Assembly (NCBI RefSeq): GCF_023256195.1
Contig: NZ_JAGDWX010000023.1
Location: forward strand, 134,927-198,926
Source: Acidithiobacillus sp.
Lineage (GTDB): Bacteria > Pseudomonadota > Gammaproteobacteria > Acidithiobacillales > Acidithiobacillaceae
DNA: 64,000 bases
Direction: 5' to 3'
The notes under the pieces were generated by a model. The model ran no database searches, was not told where the DNA came from, and saw nothing but the letters and a program-made list of their open reading frames with translations. This document shows, piece by piece, positions 54,507-64,000 of this stretch. Position 1 is the first letter of the stretch; the number at the start of each line of letters is the position of its first letter. The position numbers were made by a program, and so were the translations under genes.

Positions 54507-54917
54507 TCAAGGCTTGGGGGCGCTCTGCGTGGATGCGGACGGGACGGCGGCAGAGCTGCTGACCGCGGGCGCTGCAGGGGCACCGGCAGCCGTATTCTTG
54601 CTGACATTTGGGGCGGCTGTAGCGGCCGCGGAGCTGGCCGGCGCCGACGCCGCCGGAAGGGCAATGCCGGAGCTGACGGAACGACTGGCGTGATCGGAAA
54701 GGTAGGCGAGTCCCAGGCTATTGAGGAAGAAGAGTGCACCCACCACGGCCGTGGTGTGACTCAGGAAATTGCCGGCACCGCGTGCGCCGAAGACCGTCTG
54801 GGAGCCGCCGCCGCCGAAGACGGCGCCGATATCCGCGCCCTGGCCTTTCTGGATCAATACCAGACCTACCAGTACCACGCAGATGATGACTTGCAGAATC
54901 AGGAGAAAATCGTACAT
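54507..54917 (-). CDS. secG: Protein translocase subunit SecG
   Basis: 136 residues. Two membrane helices: FLLILQVIICVVLVGLVLIQ and TAVVGALFFLNSLGLAYL, linked by the family's KGQGADIGAVFGGGGSQTVF glycine-rich segment. The last 50 residues are an Ala/Pro/Ser tail with no conserved motif. It helps SecYE export proteins. 6 bp after tpiA. Confidence 0.94.
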   Translation of the reverse strand: MYDFLLILQVIICVVLVGLVLIQKGQGADIGAVFGGGGSQTVFGARGAGNFLSHTTAVVGALFFLNSLGLAYLSDHASRSVSSGIALPAASAPASSAAATAAPNVSKNTAAGAPAAPAVSSSAAVPSASTQSAPKP

Positions 54918-54923
54918 GTCGCT

Positions 54924-55703
54924 TCAAACTCCTCGGCCGACGCTGTGGGCGGCCCGACAGATCTGGATGAACTCACCGGCCTGCAAAGAGGCGCCACCCA
55001 CCAGCCCGCCGTCGATATCCTCAGCGGCAAAAAGGGCGGCAGCGTTGTTGGCCTTGACGCTCCCGCCGTAGAGGATGAGCAGCTTCTTGGCCAGGGCCTG
55101 GGCATGCTCCGCCACGACGGCGCGGATGAAGGCGTGCGCCTCCTGTGCCTGCTCCGGCGTGGCCGTCTGGCCGGTGCCAATGGCCCAGACTGGCTCGTAG
55201 GCGATGACAACATGAGGCTGATGGCCGCTGCCCTGGTGTTCCAGCACCGGGGCTAGTGCCTCGATCTGGCGCCGCAGTACTTCAGTAGTCTTCCCATGTT
55301 CCCGTTCGGCTCCCGTCTCGCCGACGCAGATCACCGGGATGAGACCGGAATGCAGGGCGGCCTGAGCCTTGCGCAGCACGACGGCATCGCTTTCGCCAAA
55401 GAGCGCGCGCCGCTCCGAGTGGCCCACCAGAACATAGCGACAGCCCATGTCTCGAAGCATGGAGCCAGAGATCTCGCCGGTGTAGGCGCCCTGGTTTTCC
55501 CAGAAGAGGTTCTGTCCACCCCAGCGTAGGGCAGTCCCTTTGGCCACCTGAGATACCGTGTGCAGGAGTGTGAAAGGCGGAAACAGCACGACCTCAGGTA
55601 CGGTGGGCTCGAGTCCCGCGTCCAGGATGGACTGTGTGAGATGGTGGGCATCGGCACTGAGCCCGTGCATCTTCCAATTTCCCGCTACCATGATGGGGCG
55701 CAC
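54924..55703 (-). CDS. tpiA: Triosephosphate isomerase
   Basis: 259 residues. TIM barrel with AGNWKMHG (catalytic Asn and Lys), YVLVGHSERR (His95), the AYEPVWAIGTG loop (Glu165) and LYGGSVKANN phosphate site. I place the start at a GTG at 55703, giving MRPIMVAGNWKMHG; the longer frame reaches into the end of glmM and adds residues that do not fit the fold. Confidence 0.95.
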   Translation of the reverse strand: MRPIMVAGNWKMHGLSADAHHLTQSILDAGLEPTVPEVVLFPPFTLLHTVSQVAKGTALRWGGQNLFWENQGAYTGEISGSMLRDMGCRYVLVGHSERRALFGESDAVVLRKAQAALHSGLIPVICVGETGAEREHGKTTEVLRRQIEALAPVLEHQGSGHQPHVVIAYEPVWAIGTGQTATPEQAQEAHAFIRAVVAEHAQALAKKLLILYGGSVKANNAAALFAAEDIDGGLVGGASLQAGEFIQICRAAHSVGRGV

Positions 55704-55770
55704 GCGTCGGTTTCCTCTTATCGCTATATCCTGATCAAGGGGCCGAGTGTAAAGGCTCCGCCCAGGGTGG

Positions 55771-57135
55771 TCAATTTGCCGCACAGACTCCGGTGCGTTC
55801 GCGGTGGAGCTGCATGAGTTGATCGCTCAGGCGGCTTGCCACGGCTTCGGCGGTCGCCCGATCCGCAGCCTCCACCATGATCCGCAGGAGCGGCTCGGTG
55901 CCCGAGGGGCGCACCAGCAGACGTCCCCGTTGCCAGAGCTCGGCTTCGGCCTGAGCGATGGCTGCCTGCACCGCGGCGTCCTTGAGGAACTCGCGGGCGG
56001 AGGCGATGGGTAGACTGCGCAGGATCTGCGGCGCCAGGCGAAAATCGCCACGCAGGACGTGCAGGGGCTGACAGCGCCGCTGGACGATGGCCAGCACCTG
56101 CAAAGCGGCGAGGATGCCGTCGCCGGTGGTATTGGCGGGAGTGATGATGTGACCGGAAGACTCGCCCCCCAGGGGGTAGGAGAGCGCACGCATCTGCTCC
56201 AACACGTAGCGATCGCCAACGGCCGCCCGCACAAAAGGCACCCCCCACTGGGCGAAGGCCTGTTCCAGGGCCAGATTGCTCATCACCGTACCCACTACCC
56301 CGGGCAGCTGGCCGGTCTCCCGCATCTCGCGCGCCAAAAGCCAGAGGATGCTGTCGCCGTCCCAGAGTTCACCCTCGCCGTCTACCAGCAGCAGGCGGTC
56401 GCCGTCGCCATCGAAGGCGATGCCCATGTCGGCGCCGCTGGCTACCACCTGACTGCGCAGAAGCTCCGGCGCGGTGGAGCCGACCTCGTCGTTGATATTG
56501 AGGCCATCGGGATGGACGCCGATAGCCTCGATCTGGGCACCGAGCTCGGCGAACACCATGGGTGCGACCTTGTAGGTGGCGCCATGGGCACAATCCAGCA
56601 CCAGCCGTAGACCGCGCAGATCGAGATCGCCCGGAAAGGTGGTCTTGCAGAATTCCACATAGCGTCCGGCGGCATCGTCCACACGCCGCGCCTTGCCCAG
56701 GCGGTCGGCGTCGGGCAGGGTCAGGGGCAGGGTCATGCGCGCCTCGATGGCCTCTTCGATCTCATCGGCAAGCTTCAGGCCGTCGCCCGAAAAGAACTTG
56801 ATGCCGTTGTCGGGAAAGGGATTGTGGGAAGCGCTGATGACGATACCGGCATCGGCCCGCAGGGTGCGCGTGAGATAGGCGATGGCGGGCGTGGGCAAAG
56901 GCCCCACCAGGAGGACATCTACCCCCGCAGCGGCAAGACCGGATTCCAGGGCGGACTCCAGCAGATAGCCGGACAGGCGGGTATCCTTGCCGATGACGAC
57001 CCGTGGTCGCCCTGGGGCGCCGGCGGTGAGCACGTGCCCCGCTGCCCAACCCAGACGAAGTACCCACTCGGGATGCATGGGCAAATCGCCCACGCGCCCG
57101 CGAACGCCATCGGTGCCAAAAAACTGTCGTGCCAT
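55771..57135 (-). CDS. glmM: Phosphoglucosamine mutase
   Basis: 454 residues. Converts glucosamine-6-phosphate to glucosamine-1-phosphate for peptidoglycan and lipopolysaccharide. It starts with FFGTDGVRGRVG; the phosphoserine loop is GIVISASHNPFPDNGIKFF, the metal site FDGDGDR and the phosphate-binding loop RPSGTEPLLRIMVE. It follows folP by 3 bp. Confidence 0.96.
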   Translation of the reverse strand: MARQFFGTDGVRGRVGDLPMHPEWVLRLGWAAGHVLTAGAPGRPRVVIGKDTRLSGYLLESALESGLAAAGVDVLLVGPLPTPAIAYLTRTLRADAGIVISASHNPFPDNGIKFFSGDGLKLADEIEEAIEARMTLPLTLPDADRLGKARRVDDAAGRYVEFCKTTFPGDLDLRGLRLVLDCAHGATYKVAPMVFAELGAQIEAIGVHPDGLNINDEVGSTAPELLRSQVVASGADMGIAFDGDGDRLLLVDGEGELWDGDSILWLLAREMRETGQLPGVVGTVMSNLALEQAFAQWGVPFVRAAVGDRYVLEQMRALSYPLGGESSGHIITPANTTGDGILAALQVLAIVQRRCQPLHVLRGDFRLAPQILRSLPIASAREFLKDAAVQAAIAQAEAELWQRGRLLVRPSGTEPLLRIMVEAADRATAEAVASRLSDQLMQLHRERTGVCAAN

Positions 57136-57138
57136 GCC

Positions 57139-58005
57139 TTATCCTTTTTTGGGGTTCGGGTCCAGATCTGCGTCGAGGGCCGCCCACACGCGCAGTGCCT
57201 GTACCGTAGCCCCCACGTCGTGTACGCGCAAGATGGCCGGTCCGATCCGCGCCCAGATCCACAGGGCTGCAGCGACGCTACCCGGGTCGCGTGCCGAGGG
57301 CTCTGTCACACCCGTGAGGCTGCCGATGAAGCCTTTTCGGGAAACGCCGATGAGCAGAGGAAACCCGAGTTCGCGCAGGGCGTCCAGGCGGTGCAGCAGG
57401 CGCAGATTGCCTTCCAGATCCTTGGCAAAGCCGATACCGGGATCCAGCACGATGCGCTCGGCGGCGATACCGGCGGCGCGACAGACGCGCACGCGCTCGG
57501 CCAGAAAGTCGCGGATGTCCATCACCACGTCCGAATAGTGGGTCTGTCCCTGCATGGTCTGGGGCGTTCCGCGCCGGTGCATGAGGCAGACGTCGAGACC
57601 GAGTTCGGCCACGGTGCGTAGGGACTCGGGATCGTCGCGCAGGGCGCTGACGTCGTTCATCATGCACGCCCCCAGGGCGTGCGCGGCACGCATGACGCGG
57701 GCCCGGCGGGTATCGATAGAGATCGGGAGGGGAACGCTGGCCGCCACCGCCTCGACGACGGGCAGAAGGCGCGCCATTTCGGTTTTTTCGTCCACTACCG
57801 GAGCGCCCGGGCGGGTGGATTCGGCACCGATGTCGATGATGTCGGCTCCCTGCTCGAAAAAGCGGCGGGCGCAGGCCACGGCGGCATCCACCGTCGTGTA
57901 TCGGCCGCCGTCCGAGAAGGAGTCGGGGGTGGCATTGAGTATGCCCATAACAGAAGGGCGCTCCAGCCACCGGGAGCGCCCTTGGGCGGGATCCGCCACC
58001 GCCAT
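57139..58005 (-). CDS. folP: Dihydropteroate synthase
   Basis: 288 residues. Joins p-aminobenzoate to the pterin in folate synthesis, the sulfonamide target. Motifs: MGILNATPDSFSDGG near residue 20, DIGAESTRPGA, the DTRRARV segment (usual D-T-x-x-x-x-V), LDPGIGFAKDLEGN and GVSRKGFIG. It lies 2 bp after ftsH, the classical ftsH-folP-glmM order. Confidence 0.96.
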   Translation of the reverse strand: MAVADPAQGRSRWLERPSVMGILNATPDSFSDGGRYTTVDAAVACARRFFEQGADIIDIGAESTRPGAPVVDEKTEMARLLPVVEAVAASVPLPISIDTRRARVMRAAHALGACMMNDVSALRDDPESLRTVAELGLDVCLMHRRGTPQTMQGQTHYSDVVMDIRDFLAERVRVCRAAGIAAERIVLDPGIGFAKDLEGNLRLLHRLDALRELGFPLLIGVSRKGFIGSLTGVTEPSARDPGSVAAALWIWARIGPAILRVHDVGATVQALRVWAALDADLDPNPKKG

Positions 58006-58007
58006 GC

Positions 58008-59927
58008 CTATACCGGGCGTTCTCCCGGATTCAGGTTCGGCATCCCACTCGCGCCGGCATTGCCCACGCTGTCGGGCTGGTTGCTGACGGCCGGACTGCT
58101 GCCGGAGCTGTCTGCCGGCGGCCGCGGATCACGTCCGGCCATGATGTCGTTCACTTGGTTGGCGTCCAGGGTCTCGAAGCGCAGCAGGGCCTTGGCCATG
58201 ATTTCGACCTTGTCGCGGTTCTCCTCGATGAGGTTACGCGCTACCTGATAACGCTCCTGGATGATGTTGCGTACTTCGGCATCCACGGTCTGCGCTGTCT
58301 GCTCCGAAACGTTGCTGTGCTTGGTGACTTCCCGACCGAGGAATACCTCCTCTTCCTTCTCGCCGATGACCATGGGACCAATCTGGGACATGCCCCACTG
58401 GGTCACCATCTTGCGCGCCAGATCCGTGGCCCGCTCGATGTCGTTGCCGGCACCGGTGGTCATCTGGTTGAGGAAGACCTCTTCGGCAATGCGTCCGCCC
58501 ATGAGGATGGAGATGTTGTTGAGGATCTCCTGCCGCTCGTAGTTGAAGCGATCTTCCGTGGGCAACTGCATGGTCAGACCCAGAGCACGCCCACGCGGAA
58601 TGATGGTGACCTTGTGCACCGGATCGGTACCGGGTAGGAGCTTGGCGACCACCGCGTGCCCCGACTCGTGGTACGCCGTGGTCTCCCGCTGCTTGTCGCT
58701 CATGACCACCGACTTGCGCTCGGCGCCCATCATCACCTTGTCCTTGGCGTCCTCAAAGTCGCGCATGTCCACCAGCCGCTTGCTCTTGCGCGCCGCCATG
58801 AGGGCCGCCTCATTGACGAGGTTGGCCAGATCCGCACCGGAGAATCCTGGGGTGCCGCGGGCGATGATCTTGGGATCGACATCGGGCCCGACGGGTACCT
58901 TGCGCATGTGCACCTGTAGGATCTGTTCCCGTCCGCGGATGTCAGGGAGGGGCACCGTGACCTGGCGGTCGAAGCGGCCGGGACGGAGCAGGGCGGGGTC
59001 GAGCACATCGGGCCGGTTGGTGGCGGCGATGACGATGATGCCCTCCGTACCTTCGAAGCCGTCCATCTCTACGAGCAACTGGTTGAGGGTCTGCTCGCGC
59101 TCGTCGTTACCGCCGCCCAGACCCGCACCACGCTGCCGTCCAACGGCGTCGATCTCATCGATGAAGATGATGCAGGGCGCGTGCTTCTTGGCCTGCTCGA
59201 ACATATCGCGCACGCGCGAGGCACCGACGCCCACGAACATCTCGACAAAATCGGAACCGGAGATGGAGAAGAAGGGTACTCGCGCCTCACCGGCAATGGC
59301 TCGGGCGAGCAGGGTCTTGCCCGAACCGGGCGAGCCCATGAGGAGCACACCCTTGGGAATGCGACCACCCAGGCGCTGGAACTTTTGCGGGTCGCGGAGG
59401 AAGTCGACGATTTCCGCCAGTTCTTCCTTGGCTTCCTCCACCCCCGCCACATCGGCGAAGGTGATCTTGTTGTTCTCTTCCGTGAGCATGCGGGCACGGC
59501 TTCGACCGAAGCTCATGGCCCCGCGGCCGCCGGCACCACCGCCCCCCATCTGGCGCATGAAGAAGATCCAGACGCCGATGAGCAGCAGCATGGGGAACCA
59601 GGAAATGAGAATGGAAAGCAGCAGCGACTGACCTTCCGGCGGCTTCACGTCGATCTTGACTCCGGCGGCCAACAGCTCCTTGACCAAGCTACTATCGTCC
59701 TTGGGAGCGTAGACACTGAATTTTTGCCCGGAGCTGAGCGAACCCGTGTAGTGATTGCCGTCGATGGTGACGTCCGCCACCTGCCCCTGCTTGATGCTAC
59801 TGACGAAGGTGGAAAAGTTCATGGCCTGGGCCGGCGCTTTCGTGCTCGTATTGAGATTCTGAAAGACCAGCATCAGGATGACGCCTATGGCCACCCAAAG
59901 CAGTACATTCTTGAAAACGTTATTCAT
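58008..59927 (-). CDS. ftsH: ATP-dependent zinc metalloprotease FtsH
   Basis: 639 residues. Two membrane helices near the N-terminus ([17 protein letters not shown] and [20 protein letters not shown]) flank a periplasmic domain. AAA module: Walker A GSPGSGKT, Walker [12 protein letters not shown], and [20 protein letters not shown]; pore motif FVEMFVG; zinc site HESGHA. It degrades membrane and regulatory proteins. GGAGG lies 7 nt before the ATG. First of the ftsH-folP-glmM-tpiA-secG run. Confidence 0.97.
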   Translation of the reverse strand: MNNVFKNVLLWVAIGVILMLVFQNLNTSTKAPAQAMNFSTFVSSIKQGQVADVTIDGNHYTGSLSSGQKFSVYAPKDDSSLVKELLAAGVKIDVKPPEGQSLLLSILISWFPMLLLIGVWIFFMRQMGGGGAGGRGAMSFGRSRARMLTEENNKITFADVAGVEEAKEELAEIVDFLRDPQKFQRLGGRIPKGVLLMGSPGSGKTLLARAIAGEARVPFFSISGSDFVEMFVGVGASRVRDMFEQAKKHAPCIIFIDEIDAVGRQRGAGLGGGNDEREQTLNQLLVEMDGFEGTEGIIVIAATNRPDVLDPALLRPGRFDRQVTVPLPDIRGREQILQVHMRKVPVGPDVDPKIIARGTPGFSGADLANLVNEAALMAARKSKRLVDMRDFEDAKDKVMMGAERKSVVMSDKQRETTAYHESGHAVVAKLLPGTDPVHKVTIIPRGRALGLTMQLPTEDRFNYERQEILNNISILMGGRIAEEVFLNQMTTGAGNDIERATDLARKMVTQWGMSQIGPMVIGEKEEEVFLGREVTKHSNVSEQTAQTVDAEVRNIIQERYQVARNLIEENRDKVEIMAKALLRFETLDANQVNDIMAGRDPRPPADSSGSSPAVSNQPDSVGNAGASGMPNLNPGERPV

Positions 59928-60037
59928 GTATTCACCTCCCCCGCAGGGAGCTTAGACGGGGTAAAAACCCCGGACATTGGTCAGTGTATCCCGGCCACTC
60001 CAAGCTGACAACCGAAACCAGAAAGTCAAGACGGCTT

Positions 60038-61483
60038 TCAACCCTGTGTCCCACCCACCGTAAGATCGCGAATTTTCAGGGTCGGCTGACCCACTCCCAC
60101 GGGTACGCTCTGGCCGTCCTTGCCACAGGTACCCACCCCGGTATCCAGTTGGAGGTCGTTGCCTACCATTTCAACCCGGGTGAGCACGTCGGGACCGTTG
60201 CCGATAAGGGTGGCGCCCTTGACGGGCTGGGTGATGCGCCCGTTCTCGATGAGGTAGGCCTCCGAGGCCGAGAACACGAATTTGCCGTTGGTGATGTCCA
60301 CCTGACCGCCGCCAAAGTTCACCGCGTAGAGCCCCTTCTTGACACTGGCGATGATCTCTTGCGGATCACGGTCGCCGGCACGCATGTAGGTGTTGGTCAT
60401 GCGCGGCATGGGCAGGTGGGCGTAGGATTCGCGGCGTCCATTGCCTGTGGAGTGGGTGCCCATGAGACGGGCATTGAGGGTATCCTGCAGATAGCCCTTG
60501 AGGAAGCCATCCTCGATGAGCACCGTGCATTGAGTCGGTGTGCCCTCGTCGTCGACATTGAGGCTGCCGCGCCGCCCGGCGAGGGTACCGTCGTCCACTA
60601 CGGTGACCCCTGGAGCCGCCACCCGCTCACCCACGCGGCCACTGAAGGCGCTGGTGCCCTTCCGGTTGAAGTCGCCCTCCAGGCCGTGGCCGATGGCCTC
60701 GTGCAGCAGGATGCCCGGCCAGCCCGGTCCCAGCACCACCTCCATGCTACCGGCCGGCGCATCGCGCGCCTCCAGATTCACCAGAGCCTGGCGAACGGCC
60801 TCGCGTGCGTAATGTTCGGCGGCCCCACCCGCGAGGAAGCTACGATAGTCGCTGCGGCCCCCGCCGCCCGCCGTGCCTTGTTCACGCCGCCCACCGGACT
60901 CGACGATGACCATGACATTGAGGCGCACCAGGGGGCGGATGTCCGCCGCCATGCTGCCGTCCAGGCGCGCGACCAGCACCGCCTCGAAGCGGGCACTCAG
61001 GCTGGCCATCACCTGGACCACGCGCGGATCCGCGGCCCGCGCCGCCGCCTCCACCCGCTCCAGCACGGCGACCTTCTCCTCGCTGGACAGATCGGCGAGG
61101 GGGTCGACGGGAGGGTAGAGATCCAGACCCTGCCGCCGCTGCCACACCAGGGCGCGCTGCTCGCCACTGTGGTGGACGATGGCGCGGGCCGCCTCGGCGG
61201 CACTCAGCAGGGCGTCCACCGCGATTTCGTCGGAGTAGGCCAGGCCCTGGCGCTCCCCCTGGATGGCGCGGACACCCACACCCTGCTCGATGTGGTGCGA
61301 GCCGGATTTGACGACGCCCTCCTCGAGACTGAAACCCTCGCTGCGGCTGTATTGAAAGTAGAGGTCGGCATCGTCCAGAGCCCGCCGCGACAGCTGGGCA
61401 AAGACCCGCTCCAGCGCCGACTCACCGATGTTTCCGGGAGCGAACAGGGTGGCCTTGGCGATTTCGAGGGCGGATTCGGACAT
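60038..61483 (-). CDS. tldD: Metalloprotease TldD
   Basis: 481 residues. The zinc motif is [11 protein letters not shown] with the downstream C in GTCGKDGQ. Further family blocks are [38 protein letters not shown]-like [10 protein letters not shown] and the C-terminal [16 protein letters not shown]. TldD works with TldE/PmbA, encoded elsewhere, to cut unfolded peptides and maturate some natural products. It lies upstream of ftsH with 110 bp between, and divergent from nrdA. Confidence 0.95.
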   Translation of the reverse strand: MSESALEIAKATLFAPGNIGESALERVFAQLSRRALDDADLYFQYSRSEGFSLEEGVVKSGSHHIEQGVGVRAIQGERQGLAYSDEIAVDALLSAAEAARAIVHHSGEQRALVWQRRQGLDLYPPVDPLADLSSEEKVAVLERVEAAARAADPRVVQVMASLSARFEAVLVARLDGSMAADIRPLVRLNVMVIVESGGRREQGTAGGGGRSDYRSFLAGGAAEHYAREAVRQALVNLEARDAPAGSMEVVLGPGWPGILLHEAIGHGLEGDFNRKGTSAFSGRVGERVAAPGVTVVDDGTLAGRRGSLNVDDEGTPTQCTVLIEDGFLKGYLQDTLNARLMGTHSTGNGRRESYAHLPMPRMTNTYMRAGDRDPQEIIASVKKGLYAVNFGGGQVDITNGKFVFSASEAYLIENGRITQPVKGATLIGNGPDVLTRVEMVGNDLQLDTGVGTCGKDGQSVPVGVGQPTLKIRDLTVGGTQG

Positions 61484-61617
61484 GTGCGGATTCTCCTGAG
61501 CAGGCTTCGCTCCCAGTATGCACCTCCCAGCAATCTAGAACAAGTATAGAACTATTCGATGTCGCGATCGTGGGGCCGGCTTTTCGCCCACAGCTTTTCC
61601 CGGAGTCATCAACCGCC

Positions 61618-61626
61618 TTATCCACA
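61618..61626 (+). promoter_or_regulatory. DnaA box upstream of nrdA
   Basis: TTATCCACA is an exact match to the strong DnaA consensus. It overlaps the first NrdR box by three bases. DnaA regulates nrdAB in E. coli, which supports the reading. Confidence 0.7.
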
Positions 61627-61639
61627 CAATATCTAGTTG
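61624..61639 (+). promoter_or_regulatory. NrdR box 1
   Basis: ACACAATATCTAGTTG fits the NrdR consensus acaCwAtATaTwGtgt in its core. It overlaps the -35 of the nrdA promoter. Its fixed C is 31 bp from that of box 2, three helical turns. Confidence 0.75.
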
Positions 61640-61664
61640 ACAGAAAAGATCAGCAGACTATATT
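61637..61664 (+). promoter_or_regulatory. nrdA promoter
   Basis: A perfect TTGACA (61637-61642) and TATATT (61659-61664) with 16 bp between. Both hexamers are overlapped by NrdR boxes, so repressor binding would block RNA polymerase. The leader would be about 45 nt. Confidence 0.75.
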
Positions 61665-61670
61665 TAGTTC
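61655..61670 (+). promoter_or_regulatory. NrdR box 2
   Basis: AGACTATATTTAGTTC matches the NrdR core CTATATTTAG and covers the -10 hexamer. Paired with box 1 at 31-bp spacing as is usual for NrdR operators. Confidence 0.75.
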
Positions 61671-61714
61671 AGAACCCCCCAAGGTCCCGTGCAGAACCCA
61701 AGGAGATTGTCCCC

Positions 61715-64000
61715 ATGCCCTCGCCCGTTCGCAGTGCCCAGTCTGAAGCTCTCGAAGTCCCCGCCGACCTGGGTCGGTATCGGGTCATCCGGCGCAACGG
61801 TAGCGTCGTCCCTTTTGATGCCAGCAAGATTCACGTCGCCATGACCAAGGCCTTTCTGGCCGTGGACGGGGGGGCGGGAGCGGCCAGCGCACGGGTGCGC
61901 GATCTGGTCACCCGGCTCACGGAGCAGGTGGTAGAGACCTTGCAGCGGCGCCAGCCGGGTGGCGGGACGCTGCACATCGAGGATATTCAGGATCAGGTGG
62001 AACTGGCTCTGATGCGCGCCGGCGAGCACGAGGTGGCGCGGGCCTACGTCCTGTACCGGGAGGAGCGGGCGCGGGAGCGGGCGCAGAAACGGCAGGCCAG
62101 CCCGGCCGAGGCGGCGGTGTTGCGGGTTCGCCACGGCGACGGGCAGGAGCGGGTCCTGGACATGGAGCGCCTGCGGCAGGTGATCGGTGAGGCCTGCAGC
62201 GGTCTAGGAGAGGCGGTATCCGTGGAAGCCATCCTGCATGCCACCCAGCGCAACCTGTACGACGGCATCACCGAGGAGGAGCTCTTTCAGGCGCCCATTC
62301 TGGCCTGTCGGGTGCTGATCGAGCAGGACCCTGCCTACGCTTATGCCACCGCACGCCTGCTTCTGGATCGCATCCGGCGCGAGGTGCTGGGCGAGCCGGC
62401 TACCCAGGCCCAGATGAGCGAGCGCTATCCGGAGTACTTCCGCGACTATCTGCGCACGGGCATTCAGCACGAACTCATCGATCCGCGTCTGGCGCAGTTC
62501 GACCTCGATCGTATCACCGCGGCGCTGCGCCCCGAGCGGGATCTGGATTTTCAATACCTGGGTCTGCAGATTCTTTACGACCGCTACTTTCTGCACGTGC
62601 GCGAGCGGCGCATCGAGCTGCCCCAGGCCTTCTGGATGCGAGTGGCCATGGGGCTGGCATTGGAGGAGATCGATCGGGAGGAGCAGGCCATCGCCTTCTA
62701 TGAGGTGCTGTCGCGCTTCGAGTTCGTGAGCTCGACACCCACCCTCTTCAACGCCGGTACCCTGCGCCCGCAGCTGTCCAGCTGCTTCCTGACGACGGTG
62801 GCGGACGATCTGGACGGCATCTACGAGGCCATCAAGGACAACGCCCTGCTGTCCAAGTATTCCGGCGGCCTGGGCAACGATTGGACCCCGGTGCGGGCCC
62901 TGGGCTCCTATATCAAGGGCACCAACGGCAAATCTCAAGGGGTGGTGCCCTTCCTCAAGGTGGTCAACGACACCGCTGTCGCCGTCAATCAGGGCGGCAA
63001 GCGCAAGGGGGCCGTCTGCGCCTATCTCGAGACCTGGCACCTGGACATCGAGGAATTTCTGGAGCTGCGCAAGAACACCGGCGATGACCGGCGCCGCACC
63101 CACGACATGAATACGGCCAACTGGATCCCGGATCTTTTCATGGAGCGGGTGCACAGCGATGGTCCGTGGACGCTGTTCAGCCCCAACGAGGTGGCGGACC
63201 TGCACGATCTCACGGGCCAAGCCTTCAAGGAGCGGTACGAGCACTACGAGCGGCTGGCAGACGCCGGCGAGATCACGCTGTTCAAGCGCCTGCCGGCCTT
63301 GCAGCTCTGGCGCAAGATGCTGACCATGCTCTTCGAGACGGGACACCCCTGGATTACCTTCAAGGATCCCTGCAACCTGCGCAGCCCTCAGCAGCACGTG
63401 GGGGTGGTGCATAGCTCCAACCTCTGCACCGAGATCACCCTGAATACCAGCGACAAGGAGATTGCCGTCTGCAATCTGGGCTCCGTCAATCTGGTGGCGC
63501 ACCTGCGGGCCGATCTGCCCGACCAGGGTTTGCGAACGGAGGCCAGCGCCGAGGAGCTCATGGCGCTGATGGACACGGACAAGCTCGCCCGTACGGTGCG
63601 GGTGGCCATGCGCATGCTGGACAACGTCATCGACATGAATTACTACGCCGTTGCCAAGGCGCGCAATTCCAACCTGCGTCACCGTCCCGTGGGCCTCGGT
63701 CTCATGGGCTTCTCCGATGCCCTGTTGGCCCTGCGCATTCCCTATGCTTCCTCGGCAGCGGTGGAGTTTGCCGACATCAGTCAGGAGCTCATCAGCTATT
63801 ACGCCATAGACGCCTCGGCGGACCTCGCTCGTGAGCGCGGAAGCTACCGCAGTTTCCCCGGCTCCCTATGGAGCCAGGGCATCCTGCCCATCGACAGCAT
63901 CGAGCTGCTGGCCCGTGGTCGGGTCGCCGGCGTCGAGGTGGACCGCAGCCAGCGTCTGGACTGGCAGAGTCTGCGTACCAAAGTGATGGGTGGCATGCGC
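61715..64000 (+). CDS. nrdA: Ribonucleoside-diphosphate reductase alpha subunit (3' partial)
   Basis: 762 residues are visible and the gene continues past the window. An N-terminal ATP-cone (RYRVIRRNGSVVPFDASKIH, residues about 20-110) is followed by the class I catalytic barrel: LSSCFLTT (first redox Cys), SNLCTEITLN (the N-x-C-x-E radical site) and AVCNLGSVNL (second redox Cys). It reduces ribonucleotides to deoxyribonucleotides together with NrdB, expected downstream. The ATG at 61715 has AAGGAG 9 nt upstream. The NrdR boxes predict repression when dNTP levels are high. Confidence 0.96.
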   Translation, partial: MPSPVRSAQSEALEVPADLGRYRVIRRNGSVVPFDASKIHVAMTKAFLAVDGGAGAASARVRDLVTRLTEQVVETLQRRQPGGGTLHIEDIQDQVELALMRAGEHEVARAYVLYREERARERAQKRQASPAEAAVLRVRHGDGQERVLDMERLRQVIGEACSGLGEAVSVEAILHATQRNLYDGITEEELFQAPILACRVLIEQDPAYAYATARLLLDRIRREVLGEPATQAQMSERYPEYFRDYLRTGIQHELIDPRLAQFDLDRITAALRPERDLDFQYLGLQILYDRYFLHVRERRIELPQAFWMRVAMGLALEEIDREEQAIAFYEVLSRFEFVSSTPTLFNAGTLRPQLSSCFLTTVADDLDGIYEAIKDNALLSKYSGGLGNDWTPVRALGSYIKGTNGKSQGVVPFLKVVNDTAVAVNQGGKRKGAVCAYLETWHLDIEEFLELRKNTGDDRRRTHDMNTANWIPDLFMERVHSDGPWTLFSPNEVADLHDLTGQAFKERYEHYERLADAGEITLFKRLPALQLWRKMLTMLFETGHPWITFKDPCNLRSPQQHVGVVHSSNLCTEITLNTSDKEIAVCNLGSVNLVAHLRADLPDQGLRTEASAEELMALMDTDKLARTVRVAMRMLDNVIDMNYYAVAKARNSNLRHRPVGLGLMGFSDALLALRIPYASSAAVEFADISQELISYYAIDASADLARERGSYRSFPGSLWSQGILPIDSIELLARGRVAGVEVDRSQRLDWQSLRTKVMGGMR

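Noticed and set aside
59953-59972. Inverted repeat CGGGG-TAAAAA-CCCCG upstream of ftsH
   Set aside because: Five pairs and no T run on either strand; it could be a weak hairpin in the ftsH leader but gives no support for a terminator.
59984-61549. 521-codon plus-strand frame opposite tldD
   Set aside because: Antisense to tldD, whose zinc motif and family blocks are complete.

Overview
This 64 kb window looks like chromosome from a G+C-rich, sulfur-oxidising proteobacterium of the Acidithiobacillus type. I judge by the gene set and high G+C; A. caldus is the nearest guess and was not verified. Evidence: a sulfur module (ETHE1-type persulfide dioxygenase, SQR-like flavoprotein, FNR-type regulator), a hopanoid-associated glycosyltransferase, cyclopropane synthase, and proteobacterial gene orders such as thrS-infC-rpmI-rplT-pheS-pheT-ihfA-merR-tRNA and ftsH-folP-glmM-tpiA-secG-tRNA-Leu-nuo. 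No transposase, integrase, phage gene or CRISPR array was seen.

Layout. 1-5 kb: 5'-truncated hpnB, then a minus-strand sulfur module (trmB, FNR-like regulator, FNR box, persulfide dioxygenase, unknown duplicated-domain protein, SQR-like protein). 5-12 kb: purE-purK, a DsbB / DsbG-like / GT39 group, smpB, a phospholipase-D-type synthase, ratA and bamE. 12-16 kb: fur, small lipoproteins, a DUF2147 protein, a histidine phosphatase and cfa. 16.1-29.6 kb: a complete 13-gene complex I operon (called nuo-1 here) with fused nuoCD. 29.7-32.3 kb: a small plus-strand group (hypothetical protein, ferritin-like di-iron protein, glycine-zipper lipoprotein, LRV-repeat protein) and tRNA-Pro. 32.3-39.8 kb: the translation operon behind tRNA-Val. 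39.8-54.3 kb: a second complete complex I operon (nuo-2, 14 genes plus a DUF2818 gene). 54.4-61.5 kb: tRNA-Leu, secG, tpiA, glmM, folP, ftsH and tldD. 61.5-64 kb: nrdA, cut by the window end, behind a promoter with NrdR and DnaA sites.

The most striking point is two complete but very different complex I operons within 40 kb. nuo-2 keeps the standard proton-path residues. nuo-1 keeps all the iron-sulfur ligands I checked, but has lost charged residues in NuoK, NuoM and NuoN and has substitutions around the NuoF nucleotide site. This suggests an isoenzyme with altered coupling or electron donor, perhaps tied to sulfur oxidation, where NADH must be made by uphill electron flow. The second point is the sulfur module promoter: an FNR-type box and -10 element sit at exact class II spacing next to a gene for an FNR-family protein whose recognition helix fits that box.
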